Source: Candidatus Poribacteria bacterium | GTDB lineage: Bacteria > Poribacteria > WGA-4E > JAJDTR01 | Assembly (NCBI GenBank): GCA_028820655.1 | Contig: JAPPIK010000014.1 | Coordinates: 335,079-399,078, forward strand | Direction of reading: 5' to 3' | Length of the DNA: 64,000 nt | Part shown: positions 15,657-25,441 of the stretch, one piece after another | Layout: every line of letters starts with the position of its first letter | Position numbering within the stretch: position 1 is the first letter of the stretch | Program-made: the position numbers and the translations under genes | Notes under the pieces: generated by a model | What the model saw: only the letters and a program-made list of their open reading frames with translations | Told to the model about the DNA's origin: nothing | Database searches by the model: none

Positions 15657-18600
15657 CTACAGTTCCATCACCACCTCCATCTCTAGCCGATGTTCAGGCG
15701 CTTCCTGCTTTGCCGAGAGCAGTCGATATTTGAGTCGGAGCAACAGATCTGTCACTTTGCGCATCTTGTATTCCGCATTCACTCGAATCTCGTGGCTCAG
15801 TCCCTCGTAAAAATGATACCGCGTGAACGGAATTCCACCGGTACTCTCCCCGAATCCGAGCCGATAGTTGAAATCGAATCTGCCTTTCCCGATCAGAGAG
15901 TAAATCGTTCGATTTTCGATTGAGATTGTGCGTGTATGCGCTTCAGGTTCATCCGCCAATCTCTCAAGATCCGAGGTTGTTTCATAGCCGCCGGTCAGGC
16001 TTGTCCGAAGCGCTCGGCTAAACTCGTACCGAAAGTCAATTTCGCGCCGTCGCTCAAACTGCACCAAATCGGAGATTCGTTCGGAAGTTCCGACTTCATT
16101 TGCAAGTTGGCTAAATTGCTCCTGCTCGCGGCGTTGCTCCCATCGTCCAACGAATGATATTCGGCGAGTAGGATTTAGCGTTAGGTTGATGTCCCAGTCG
16201 CGGTTTTTCCGCCATCGTTCTCTGTTGTTCACCCGCCTGTTAAGCGTTTGACTCCGGTTATAATTAAGGTTGAGATTCAATATGGCTGACGGGGAAATTT
16301 TAAGTCGGTAGCGCTGCCTTTCCTGTCCAAAAAGCGTCCGATTGTTCCGTAGGTCGCGGAGCAGGTATAGAGATGCGCTGTCAGCCTCTTCCTGTTCCTC
16401 CCGCACATCGAAGCGTATTTCTCCGCTGATTGCACTTGCCATCCACTCGAACGCAGTTGTCCGAGTCGGTGGTTCCTTTCCCAATCCTTTACTTCCGTCA
16501 CGCGGCGGGAGTTTCGAGTCGGTCGGTAGTATGCCGAGTCTGGAGGTTGAAATTCGGCCGGCTCGTCTACGCCGAGAGAAAATCTGCCGCGGGCGAAAGC
16601 GTAATCTCAGTTTGGCATTGATCGCCGAAACGGGCCTATCGTCAACATTCTGAATGATTTTTATGTAGTTTCCCTCCTCCGAATCTTCCCTATAGTGCAA
16701 CTCGTCAATTTTGACAAAGAATCCTTCACCCGGCTCGATCTTCCTACCTGTGAACGGATTGATGTCGGTATATATCTCTCTTCGTTCCGTGGCGAGCTTC
16801 TTATCAAGTTCATAGGTAAGTTCGCCATACAACGCACGGTTAAAAGGCGTGAGCCGCACACTGATGTCGGCTAGCTGCGTGGTTGAGTCGGTGTTTAGCT
16901 TGTGGCGGGATTCAAACACTCGGCGAGAGATGTTGGATGTCAGATTTGCCCATTTGCGGGGTTGTGAAAATAAACCGAGGGTCCATGTTCGTGCGGTCGT
17001 TTGAAGAGTCCAGTCCGAAAACGCTAACGTTTCTCCGTCAACGGTGAGTAGGTCCTCTTTCCCGTACGAATTTTCGGTAGAGAGCAGTGAGTTTATCGAT
17101 GCCCACTTGAAGTTCGCGACATCTATGCGGCCCGTCGAAATATTCCGTCTTCGATTGAGGTTGACTCCGTCGGCGTAATCAAGATCCAAAGATTCCAATC
17201 GTTCGGTAGCCGCACTCAGGTCGAATACACGAACCCTATGAGCAAGGTTCCATTGCTGATGTTCTTTGCGAAACTGATCATTTCCTCTTATTTGGGATGC
17301 GCTCCTGCGCACGTTCCATTTCAGTCGCGGAATCTTTTTGGGTCTGAGATCGACAGCCCAGTTTAAATTGTCGCGGATTGTTGTCTCGTCCCCCGGCGTA
17401 CTTGCCGCTGGATTGCTGTTATTCAAGGCGCCGCTGTCCACATTCGTGTTCACGGGTGGATGTGCGCGGAAGCGTTCCTCGGTACGCCCCATCCCCGAGT
17501 TAAGCCCCAACCACGTGAACGGCTTGAATTGGAGATCGAGGTCGAGCGATCGTTCGTCGGGAGATTGTCGCGGCGCCCTTTCCTCAAGCAAATAGAGGTC
17601 ATCGAATCTCTCCTGTTTGTATTGTTCTTCGTACCGAAAACGGGAGCGATTGGCGCTTGATGCGCCTACCGGGACAAAGTCGGCATCCAGTGAGCGCACG
17701 TCGAGATTCAATCGAATTCTCTCGTATGACGATATCGCGTGAACCTTCCACGCGCGGCTGACGACCTTCGGATCGAAATCGGAGAAGGTGTTTGTGTCGA
17801 GTGCGCTGAACGCAATTTCTCCCGTAAGGGAGGATTGATCGCCTAGATTCAGACCTCCGTCAAATCCCCACACCGTGTGTTTCTTCGGGGGAATTAGCAA
17901 ATTATCATCACCATCAGGATCCAACTCGTTTCGACGGAGGTCAATCAGATCTTCGTCACTAATGGCAATGAATGTACTTTCGAGGTTATTCAACTCTGAT
18001 TCAACGGCGTATGCGGCGCCAAGAGTAGCGCGGTTTCCTGGCAAATTGAGGGAGCCACTCGCACCGTAGAGATTTCGTTGATAGGCTCGGTCCTCCGGGA
18101 TAAACTCAAAGTCCACACGGATGACATCGTTGCTGGTGATTAGATGTTTGTTCGTGAACTCGATGGTTGGGTCGCCATATTCGCGGATAACGTAGTCGTT
18201 GTTCTTTCCGCGCCGCATTCGATTACCGTTGAGCCAGACAATGTCGCTTCCGGCTTTGACGACGACATATTCACCGTCAACATCGATTCGGTACTCGCTG
18301 CGTCCCTCTACACCTCGAATTATCTTGCTTGTGGATTGACCTTTCGGAATGCCGCTAGGTATAAGGTGGAAATTGCCCCACTTAAAATCACCCTTAACAT
18401 GTACGCCTTCCAAGGCCCGTGGGAAAAAGATGAACTCCGAGTGCCCGAGCGCACCTTCGAAATCGCCCAGAGTTGCGGTGACGAACGGGCTTGTAATGCG
18501 AATCAATTTCTGATCTATGTCCTGAATGTCTTCGGTTGTGCCGCTCGCTTGAATCGGCAAATCTTGGTCCGAAAGTGAAGCAATCACACTGACGTTTTCG

Positions 18601-19181
18601 GATACCTTGCCATCGACGCTTATGCGTAATTCTTGGTTTGGAGATAGCGATCGTTTGCTTCCAACAGAGATACCGAATCTCTGTGAACCCGAAACATGCA
18701 GTTGGGATGGAGCGGCTGTTGGTCTGTGCAGAGATGGTCTGCCAATTGCCGAATCTCGTGCAACGCGGGGGCTCGCCTTTTCGGGCGGTTCTTCTTGGCG
18801 GAAAAGGTCCCGCTTGTACCGTTTCTTGATAGCGAAGGGCAGGGTTTGGTAGGCAATCTCAATCAGTGCTTCATCGGAAAAATCACGTTGAAGGTAAATC
18901 ACACCTTCGCGGTAATCAATCTTGTAGTCAACGCCTCGTGCAAGCGTTTCACCATCGACCGTAACCGTCTCGCTGTCGCTGACTAAAGGTAAGAATTTTA
19001 GATTAAAGGGGCTCGGGAGGTCTTTAAATCGGTATTTTTCCGATTTGTGGAGCAGGGAAAGTAACGGGAGTTTAAGCTGGTCAGCTTCGGCTCCGGTTGA
19101 ATCTGCCTCATCCGAACCGTGAAGTATGGGATTTACGATTAGGAATAGACACAAACTCGGGGTTGCTAGGAATCTCCGCAT
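15657..19181 (-). CDS. Large secreted/outer-membrane beta-rich protein, 1174 aa
   Basis: The function is not recognised. An N-terminal signal peptide (RRFLATPSLCLFLIVNPILHG) is followed by a short beta domain with V-T-V-D-G-E-T-L-A-R-G-V-D-Y-K-I-D-Y (repeated in style as D-G-E-Y-V-V-V-K and L-N-G-N-R-M). From about residue 380 to the end there are long runs of alternating polar/hydrophobic residues rich in Arg, Asn and Glu, typical of transmembrane beta strands in large outer-membrane barrels. The chain ends L-E-M-E-V-V-M-E-L. The arrangement resembles big SprA- or LptD-sized barrel proteins in size only. It stands alone between PhyH and acyl-CoA synthetase genes on the minus strand. Confidence 0.75.
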   Translation of the reverse strand: MRRFLATPSLCLFLIVNPILHGSDEADSTGAEADQLKLPLLSLLHKSEKYRFKDLPSPFNLKFLPLVSDSETVTVDGETLARGVDYKIDYREGVIYLQRDFSDEALIEIAYQTLPFAIKKRYKRDLFRQEEPPEKASPRVARDSAIGRPSLHRPTAAPSQLHVSGSQRFGISVGSKRSLSPNQELRISVDGKVSENVSVIASLSDQDLPIQASGTTEDIQDIDQKLIRITSPFVTATLGDFEGALGHSEFIFFPRALEGVHVKGDFKWGNFHLIPSGIPKGQSTSKIIRGVEGRSEYRIDVDGEYVVVKAGSDIVWLNGNRMRRGKNNDYVIREYGDPTIEFTNKHLITSNDVIRVDFEFIPEDRAYQRNLYGASGSLNLPGNRATLGAAYAVESELNNLESTFIAISDEDLIDLRRNELDPDGDDNLLIPPKKHTVWGFDGGLNLGDQSSLTGEIAFSALDTNTFSDFDPKVVSRAWKVHAISSYERIRLNLDVRSLDADFVPVGASSANRSRFRYEEQYKQERFDDLYLLEERAPRQSPDERSLDLDLQFKPFTWLGLNSGMGRTEERFRAHPPVNTNVDSGALNNSNPAASTPGDETTIRDNLNWAVDLRPKKIPRLKWNVRRSASQIRGNDQFRKEHQQWNLAHRVRVFDLSAATERLESLDLDYADGVNLNRRRNISTGRIDVANFKWASINSLLSTENSYGKEDLLTVDGETLAFSDWTLQTTARTWTLGLFSQPRKWANLTSNISRRVFESRHKLNTDSTTQLADISVRLTPFNRALYGELTYELDKKLATERREIYTDINPFTGRKIEPGEGFFVKIDELHYREDSEEGNYIKIIQNVDDRPVSAINAKLRLRFRPRQIFSRRRRAGRISTSRLGILPTDSKLPPRDGSKGLGKEPPTRTTAFEWMASAISGEIRFDVREEQEEADSASLYLLRDLRNNRTLFGQERQRYRLKISPSAILNLNLNYNRSQTLNRRVNNRERWRKNRDWDINLTLNPTRRISFVGRWEQRREQEQFSQLANEVGTSERISDLVQFERRREIDFRYEFSRALRTSLTGGYETTSDLERLADEPEAHTRTISIENRTIYSLIGKGRFDFNYRLGFGESTGGIPFTRYHFYEGLSHEIRVNAEYKMRKVTDLLLRLKYRLLSAKQEAPEHRLEMEVVMEL

Positions 19182-19625
19182 ATAGGCGCATCCAAGTTGG
19201 CTCGCAGCATGACTCTACAGATTGTCACGGAGGAATGATCTTCAGGAATTCTCACGTCGTGTTATCCTTATTAGTTGCAGAGTGTCCTCCTTTCTTCAAG
19301 GATTGCAATTCCCGTTCAAGTGCATTGAATGTCACGTTCACGGACCGCTCAACCCGAGACCGAGAAGGTATGTCACCATCTCGATGAGATGTGGCGTCAG
19401 ACAGAAATTCAGCGCAGCGGGAGTGGTTTTGACTCCCTTCCGGACGAATCTTTATCTATCGGTTGCCACCTAGCAGCATAAATGAATCGACCTCAGGATC
19501 TATTTGAAAGTGAATATATAACCAATCGTGGACAATCAGGGTGCGAATTCCTCGGGGCATTCTATGCCAATGGGAGGTACGGCGCGCGTCTTATTGAGTC
19601 GATTGATTCATTCAGGTGATCGATC
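19182..19625. other. Intergenic region, no confident gene
   Basis: About 440 bp. On the minus strand 19265-19435 is open for some 60 codons (ending N-A-L-E-R-E-L-Q-S-L-K-K-G-G-H) but lacks an ATG and a ribosome-binding site, so it is not called. Confidence 0.4.
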
Positions 19626-21674
19626 TCATTCTGTGCTCTCGCCGCGAAGCAGGCGGCGCATAATTTTGTTGGATGCGGTTCGCGGCAATGAATCTCGAAC
19701 CACGACATCGTGAATTTTGAATAGGGGATTGAGTTGCTCGCGGATCGCTGCTCGGAAAGCAGCCCTTAATGAAGAGTCATCCGGATATGCCTCCGTCAAC
19801 AAGACTGCGTGGATTGTCAACTGACTGGGTCCTCCATCTTTGGGAGACACAGCCACGGCTGCAGTTTCGCGTACGCCGCTTACGGTGTTGAGAACCTGTT
19901 CAATTTCCGCCGAACTGACCTTAATCCCACCCAAGTTCATTGTGTCATCCACGCGCCCATGCGCCCGGTAATAGCCGCCCGCGAGCCGTTCAATCTGATC
20001 GCCATGTCTCCGAAGCGGCGCTGTATCCGGCAAGGTAGGATTGCCTTCGAAGTAAACTTCGTGATGATCGAATTTTAGCAATTCTGTTGAAAGACCCATG
20101 GATGGCGGGATGAGAAAAACCTCCCCGTTCTCCGTGTGTTTTCCCTCTACATCAAGTATGACCAAGTCTGAACCCAAGGCGGGCGTCGTAAAGGTGGCTG
20201 GCGCGGATGGTTGCAATAGCGTACCTGTGATAAAGCCGCCGCCGATCTCTGTCCCGCCGCAATACTCGATTATCGGCTTGTATTCCGCCAGCGACATTAG
20301 AAACAGCATATCCTCTGGGTTTGAACATTCGCCGGTTGAACTGAAGGCTTTAATCTTGCTCCAGTCAAGCCCTTTCATACACTCCGTGTTTTTCCATGCC
20401 CTGACCAAACTTGGAACAACCCCAAGCATCGCAACACTTGCATCTTGTACAAACTCGCCAAACGCTCTCTCGGTTGGCGAGCCGTCATATAATGCCATCG
20501 TCCCTTTGTTGATTAGACTTGCGTAAATTAGCCAGGGTCCCATCATCCACCCGAGATTGGTGGGCCATGCCAATACATCTCCCGGTTTAATGTCGTGATG
20601 CAAAAAAGCGTCTATCGCACATTTGATTGGGGTTGTGTGCGTCCACGGAATGGCTTTGGGCGCTCCTGTTGTTCCGGAAGAGAATAGTATGTTCGTATGT
20701 CCATGCGGGTGGCAAGCAACCGACTTGAATTCAACCCTTTGGCTCAGAAACTTATCCCACGTCACATCTTCCGGTCGCAGCTCGGTAGGTGAGTCTGCCT
20801 CGCGCCCCGACGACAGAACCACCGCCCTTGGTGCGCCCGCAGCCACAACCTTCTCATAGAGCGGCAGCCGTTTGCATCCACGGGGAATACAATCCTGAGT
20901 AAAAATTGCCTTTGTATCAGCGATATTGAGACGAGTTTCTATTTCGTGCGGTGCAAAACTATCCGCAACCGAAACTACCGTGCATCCGGCTTTGATAATT
21001 CCGAGGTAAATGGCCACCGATTCGGGCGTCATCGGCATGTCAACTGCAATAGAATCTCCCGGCGTGAATCCGGTTTCTACCAGCGAGTTTGCGACTCGAT
21101 TCGACAAGGAATCGAGTTCACTATAGGTCATAGTCGAAAGGGACGTGTTTTCCGATTTTGAAACGATTGCGGGAGCATCCCCCGAAGCGCCAAAGCAACT
21201 ATCTGCGATATTCAATGCAGCTCCCGGGAGCCAATGGGGAGATTCTGCGCCACGGGATAATTCTACAACCGCCTCAAAAGGCATTCCGAACCGAATATTC
21301 AAGCGATTTACCATCATTTCGAAAAAATTGGCACGATTCTCTACCGACCAAGCGTGGAATTTTCGGTAAGAACCAATGCCCATTTCTTTCATCAATCCGG
21401 TAATGTTTGCCCTTTGAACCTGTTCATTGGACGGAAACCAAGCCGGGGCAGGTCCATCGCGTGCCGTGTTCCAGTTTGCAAAAGTACAATCATGCAATAG
21501 CTTGTGTAGCGCGAAGGGATGGGCAGGCGTCAACACCTCATCGACAATTCGCCGCCAGCACTCCGGAGGAGACAATGACGAAAGCAAAGGATTTGCCTTC
21601 TGAAGTATCTTGGACGCTCCTGCCCTGTCCAATCCGCACTGGAGGAGGTGTTCAAGATTCAATTGAGTTGCCAT
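19626..21674 (-). CDS. AMP-dependent acyl-CoA synthetase (AAE17/18-like)
   Basis: The 682-residue ANL-superfamily enzyme activates a carboxylic acid with ATP and transfers it to CoA. The phosphate-binding loop is LFSSGTTGAPKAIPW, followed by the conserved C-W/A-P-T-N-L-G-W-M-M-G-P region, Y-C-G-G-T-E, the hinge G-R-V-D-D-T-M-N-L-G-G-I-K-V-S, and the late catalytic Lys in R-T-A-S-N-K-I-M-R-R. The pattern is closest to the acetyl-/acetoacetyl-CoA synthetase branch that includes plant AAE17/18. ATG 21674 is used because the upstream 26 codons look non-family. It lies 81 bp downstream of a 3-hydroxybutyrate dehydrogenase gene on the same strand, suggesting ketone-body use: hydroxybutyrate to acetoacetate to acetoacetyl-CoA. 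Confidence 0.85.
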   Translation of the reverse strand: MATQLNLEHLLQCGLDRAGASKILQKANPLLSSLSPPECWRRIVDEVLTPAHPFALHKLLHDCTFANWNTARDGPAPAWFPSNEQVQRANITGLMKEMGIGSYRKFHAWSVENRANFFEMMVNRLNIRFGMPFEAVVELSRGAESPHWLPGAALNIADSCFGASGDAPAIVSKSENTSLSTMTYSELDSLSNRVANSLVETGFTPGDSIAVDMPMTPESVAIYLGIIKAGCTVVSVADSFAPHEIETRLNIADTKAIFTQDCIPRGCKRLPLYEKVVAAGAPRAVVLSSGREADSPTELRPEDVTWDKFLSQRVEFKSVACHPHGHTNILFSSGTTGAPKAIPWTHTTPIKCAIDAFLHHDIKPGDVLAWPTNLGWMMGPWLIYASLINKGTMALYDGSPTERAFGEFVQDASVAMLGVVPSLVRAWKNTECMKGLDWSKIKAFSSTGECSNPEDMLFLMSLAEYKPIIEYCGGTEIGGGFITGTLLQPSAPATFTTPALGSDLVILDVEGKHTENGEVFLIPPSMGLSTELLKFDHHEVYFEGNPTLPDTAPLRRHGDQIERLAGGYYRAHGRVDDTMNLGGIKVSSAEIEQVLNTVSGVRETAAVAVSPKDGGPSQLTIHAVLLTEAYPDDSSLRAAFRAAIREQLNPLFKIHDVVVRDSLPRTASNKIMRRLLRGESTE

Positions 21675-21755
21675 GCAAGTAGCCTTCGGTTTTATTGGTT
21701 TATCGACATCCCGAGGCGAGAGAAAAATGTGCCAAGAGTATGTGCGTTCCAAAAT

Positions 21756-22514
21756 TTAGCGTGCGGTCCAGCCCAAGTCAACCGCCCAATCGGCGCCGGT
21801 GATAACGCCCGCTTCCTCGGAGCAGAGGTAAACCACAAGCGATGCAATCTCCTCCGGTCGAATGAGTTTCTTGATTGCTGCGGGCGCCAACATCACCTGC
21901 TCCAACACCTCATCGTGCGTGAGTTGGTTTGTTCGCGCCTGATCGGCAATCTGTTGCTCGACGAGGGGTGTCCGCACATAGCCCGGACATATGGCGTTCA
22001 CGGTGATGCCGTGCGCTCCGCCTTCCAATGCGGCGGAGCGGGTGAAACCGATCAACCCATGCTTTGCCGTAACGTAAGCGCACTTAAAGGGGGAAGCCAC
22101 TCGCCCGTGAATCGACGAGATGTTAATAATACGGCCCCAACCGTTGGATTTCATCGTCTGCCAGACATTTTGGGTGAGTAGGAATGGCGCGGTGAGCATG
22201 ACGGCGATCATCTTATCCCAAATTTCGGGAGGAAAGGTGTCTACGGATTCGACATGTTGAAAACCGGCGTTGTTGACCAAAATGTCGATTCTGCGATACC
22301 TTGCCAAGGTTTCGGTAACCAGTTGCTGGCAGTCTTCGCGAAGGGACAGGTCGGCATAGATGAATCGGGCGCCCGTTTCGTCTGCGGCAGCTTGACCGCT
22401 CTTTGTATCGATGTCAGCCACGACCACTCGGTCACCTCTTTGCGCCAATGCGCGAGCAATTGCGCGCCCGATGCCACTTGCCGCCCCGGTGACGATCGCA
22501 ACACTTTGATTCAT
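21756..22514 (-). CDS. bdhA: 3-hydroxybutyrate dehydrogenase (short-chain dehydrogenase)
   Basis: The 252-residue short-chain dehydrogenase has T-G-A-A-S-G-I-G at residues 8-15, N-N-A-G at about 84, catalytic Ser in INISSIHG and Y-x3-K in A-Y-V-T-A-K-H-G. The family-specific N-N-A-G-F-Q-H-V, H-G-I-T-V-N-A-I-C-P-G-Y-V-R-T-P-L-V and W-A-V-D-L-G-W-T-A-R ending are those of D-3-hydroxybutyrate dehydrogenases. ATG 22514 is preferred over an in-frame start at 22532 because the family starts just before the nucleotide-binding loop. The next gene is an acyl-CoA synthetase that could take up the acetoacetate produced. Confidence 0.9.
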   Translation of the reverse strand: MNQSVAIVTGAASGIGRAIARALAQRGDRVVVADIDTKSGQAAADETGARFIYADLSLREDCQQLVTETLARYRRIDILVNNAGFQHVESVDTFPPEIWDKMIAVMLTAPFLLTQNVWQTMKSNGWGRIINISSIHGRVASPFKCAYVTAKHGLIGFTRSAALEGGAHGITVNAICPGYVRTPLVEQQIADQARTNQLTHDEVLEQVMLAPAAIKKLIRPEEIASLVVYLCSEEAGVITGADWAVDLGWTAR

Positions 22515-22532
22515 GCTAAACCATCCTGCCAT

Positions 22533-23007
22533 CAGTTCCTAGCCGTTTCTTAAATCTTAACCTATTATTGTGTGTTATACAACAGCCAAATCCTGCGAAC
22601 AGCTTCTATCATTGGATCCTGATCGGATGGATGGATCTATCCGCAAAAACGATTTCAAAAGCTGGAGAATTCATATGTTCTATTCGTACGGAATAGATCG
22701 AAACCGGGACTGTCTAAACCGCATACAGTGTTGCGTTCGACTTTTCTCAACTCGGGTTGAAGGTGAACGTGCGCCGGGCGGATGTGTGCTGAATTACATT
22801 CCTGCACACCAATCAGTGCGCGAGAAGGGTGCAAGAGGCAAAATCGGGAATCGAAGTTTCTAAGGCAAGTAGCAGCGATGCCGGGAGAGTAGACTACCTA
22901 GATCCGTGTTTTCTAAGCTTCGATGCACGTAAACCCCGGTATGTCGTACACGCGTGAAAATTCGGTTGACCCTGTTACGATCGTCCTTTTCAGCGGGGAC
23001 AAATCAA
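22533..23007. other. Intergenic region, no gene seen
   Basis: The divergent region between bdhA (minus) and nusB (plus). No protein-like frame was recognised. The nusB promoter lies at its right end. Confidence 0.4.
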
Positions 23008-23036
23008 TTGACATCGAGTGATTCACTTGATAAAAT
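23008..23036 (+). promoter_or_regulatory. Sigma-70-type promoter for nusB operon
   Basis: TTGACA (23008-23013), a 17-base spacer and TAAAAT (23031-23036) lie 73 bases upstream of the nusB ATG. Confidence 0.65.
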
Positions 23037-23109
23037 AAATCGTTTGCACCACGCCAGACAGAGGCACACTTTACACGCGATTCATCGCAATCTTTAAATC
23101 GAGTAACCG

Positions 23110-23559
23110 ATGAGACCACGAACTAGAGCTAGGGCATGCGCTCTCCAGATGTTATACCAAGCCGAGATAACTCAAAACTCGATTGGGGTTGTCCAGAAGC
23201 TATACTGGCAATCGGAAAATGCCCCCGAGATTGTGCGAGAATTCGCAAATCCTCTCGTCGAAGGTACGTTTGAAAATCGGGAGACGATCGATTCGGTAAT
23301 CCGGTCGACTGCCGATAACTGGGTACTCGAAAGGATGCCGGTCGTAGATTTGTGTATCTTGCGCAGTGCTACGTATGAGTTGCTTTATCTCATTGATATT
23401 CCCTCCGCAGTCTCAATCAACGAAGCGGTTGAACTCGCCAAGACCTATAGCACCGACGACTCCCCGCAATTTGTAAACGGCGTTTTGGATCAGATCAAGG
23501 AGCTAGCGCCGACGATGGCCGAATTGAAACACCTGCGTACCAGCGGAGGCAATCGTTGA
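23110..23559 (+). CDS. nusB: Transcription antitermination factor NusB
   Basis: NusB binds boxA RNA with NusE and supports antitermination in rRNA operons. The 149-residue all-helical protein has the family signature: R-T-R-A-R-A-C-A-L-Q-M-L-Y-Q at the start, D-x-V-I-R-S, R-M-P-V-V-D-L-C-I-L-R-S-A-T-Y-E-L in the middle, V-S-I-N-E-A-V-E-L-A-K-T-Y-S and F-V-N-G-V-L-D at the end. The length is standard. Its TGA stop overlaps the TTG start of the following NHL protein gene. Confidence 0.93.
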   Translation: MRPRTRARACALQMLYQAEITQNSIGVVQKLYWQSENAPEIVREFANPLVEGTFENRETIDSVIRSTADNWVLERMPVVDLCILRSATYELLYLIDIPSAVSINEAVELAKTYSTDDSPQFVNGVLDQIKELAPTMAELKHLRTSGGNR

Positions 23560-25343
23560 CGCAATTTCGACGTTTCCTGATAGGTGTATTGATCCTAACG
23601 ATTCCCGCTTTCGCACAAGCGCATCGAGAGGTCAGATATATTCAAGAGTTCGGAGGAAAGGGGGAGAAGGGAGGACGGTTCGCCGAGAATGTGCATATCG
23701 CTTTCGATCGAGAGGGCGGAATCTATGTATCGGACACAGACAATTTCAGGATTCAGAAGCTCGATCCCGATGGAGGAGTTCAGTTTGAGATCCAAACGAG
23801 CGAAGTAGGATTTACACTCATCAACCCTACAGACATTGCTGTCGGGAAAGATGGAACAATCTACGTAATGGACTGGATCCTCATACCGATTGAGGGTACG
23901 AACGACCCGACAATCTTCAACTACGAACCGTGCGTCCACCGGTTTGATGCGACGGGCAAATTTGTTGCGAGTTATCCGATACAAGGTACCGGACGGAAGG
24001 TGCCGACGATTGCGTCGGCGGTGCCCGGGCTTGACGCGGAGGGTAATTACGCACTCATCATCCCTCACGGGGACGTTGAACGCTCGTTTCTCCTGACCGT
24101 TGATCGAAACGGTACCATCTATGTTTTGGATGCGGGCGTTATCCACAAACTCGACTCTAGCGGTCGCCCTCTAACAACCTACCCGGTGTCTCAGCCCAAA
24201 GCGGGGCAAGTGATTATGGCGGCGGATATGACGGTGGGCCCAGATGGGAACCTCTACCTCGTTGACAAAGCCGCAAATCGCGTCTTGAAGTATGGTTCCG
24301 ACGGGAAATATCAAACGGCGTTCGGTGAACGCGGCGATCGGGCTGGACAATTTATCTCACCGTTTCTTATATGTACCCGTGAAGACGGAGCGCTATTGGT
24401 CGCCGACAATGCCAAGTATAAATTGGACACGAAGTCGGATTTGCCGAGGAGGAAACAGGATCCGTTTCAATTCGGACGATTGCCGTACCGCGTATTTCGG
24501 ACTCGAATCCGAAGAGTTCAACGGTTCACACCGGACGGTGAATTCAAGGAAAAAACTCTAATTCGGTTCGCCAGAGAAAATGAACTGCACACATATCTTA
24601 AACTTAAAGCGATTGATTTCAGTGGGAACCTGTATTTCCTCGACACGGAGAGCCTAAAATTCAGGAAGTTTGCCCCTATCGGCAGATTTGTTCCGACCGC
24701 TTTAAAGTTGGAAGCCAAACTCGGCTACACATTAGAGATTCATGACGCAGAGATTGACAATCAAGATGATCTTGACGCGGATCTCTATAGCGGCGCCGAT
24801 TTTGATGAACGCTTAGTACTCAACGAGGCGAACACCAAGTTCACACTTGCCTACCTCGTGAACGAAGACCTCAGGTGCTCAATCTCCAATACATTGAGTT
24901 ATCTGTGGATGACGGATAAGAGTTTTTATCGTGCGCGGGAGTTCGAGGATTTTCGCGGGATTTTTAATCAGGATGATGAATCCACTCAGACATTCTGGGA
25001 CGATCGAATTGAACTAGATGTGATTGTGACGCGCGATCATCGTCCGTTCCATTACCGGGAGGCGAAGGGATTCCTCTATCTGAACGTCATACGCAACGAT
25101 TACGTCAACGCTGCGCTCAGTTTGTCCAACAATAGGCGCTTTGATTTTCGAGCACGGATTTCGGACTGGGGCGGCGGCGTTTATTACGATCTGAGTAGAG
25201 CATTTCGTCTACAATTCGAGGTAAACCATTTCTTCGGCTATAACACCTACACATATATTGATGAAACGAACATTTTGTACGCAACCGGATTCGTGGAAAG
25301 TGATTACACGTTAGCGTTGTTGACAGTTGATGGCAGGTTTTGA
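23556..25343 (+). CDS. Secreted NHL-repeat beta-propeller protein with C-terminal barrel-like domain
   Basis: The 595-residue protein begins with a signal peptide (TQFRRFLIGVLILTIPAFAQA). Residues 25-380 carry NHL-type propeller repeats, seen as G-G-I-Y-V-S-D-T-D-N-F-R-I-Q-K-L-D, G-T-I-Y-V-M-D-W, G-T-I-Y-V-L-D-A and G-N-L-Y-L-V-D-K-A-A-N-R-V-L-K. The last 200 residues are rich in amphipathic beta strands and end R-F, like an outer-membrane barrel. The start is TTG 23556, overlapping the nusB stop, so translation is coupled. NHL propellers bind protein, RNA or ligand. No enzymatic motif is visible. Confidence 0.8.
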   Translation: MTQFRRFLIGVLILTIPAFAQAHREVRYIQEFGGKGEKGGRFAENVHIAFDREGGIYVSDTDNFRIQKLDPDGGVQFEIQTSEVGFTLINPTDIAVGKDGTIYVMDWILIPIEGTNDPTIFNYEPCVHRFDATGKFVASYPIQGTGRKVPTIASAVPGLDAEGNYALIIPHGDVERSFLLTVDRNGTIYVLDAGVIHKLDSSGRPLTTYPVSQPKAGQVIMAADMTVGPDGNLYLVDKAANRVLKYGSDGKYQTAFGERGDRAGQFISPFLICTREDGALLVADNAKYKLDTKSDLPRRKQDPFQFGRLPYRVFRTRIRRVQRFTPDGEFKEKTLIRFARENELHTYLKLKAIDFSGNLYFLDTESLKFRKFAPIGRFVPTALKLEAKLGYTLEIHDAEIDNQDDLDADLYSGADFDERLVLNEANTKFTLAYLVNEDLRCSISNTLSYLWMTDKSFYRAREFEDFRGIFNQDDESTQTFWDDRIELDVIVTRDHRPFHYREAKGFLYLNVIRNDYVNAALSLSNNRRFDFRARISDWGGGVYYDLSRAFRLQFEVNHFFGYNTYTYIDETNILYATGFVESDYTLALLTVDGRF

Positions 25344-25441
25344 AAGACTTTAATCCAATCTGAGCAAAATTCAAAGAGTCATGGTGTTTCGCAGTCCCTT
25401 GGAGTTAGCGCCATTAAAGTCCCTGTCGGAAGGAGCAAATC

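Noticed and set aside
19265-19435. Open frame of about 60 codons on the minus strand with protein-like sequence
   Set aside because: No ATG/GTG with ribosome-binding site near its beginning and no recognised family; left as intergenic.
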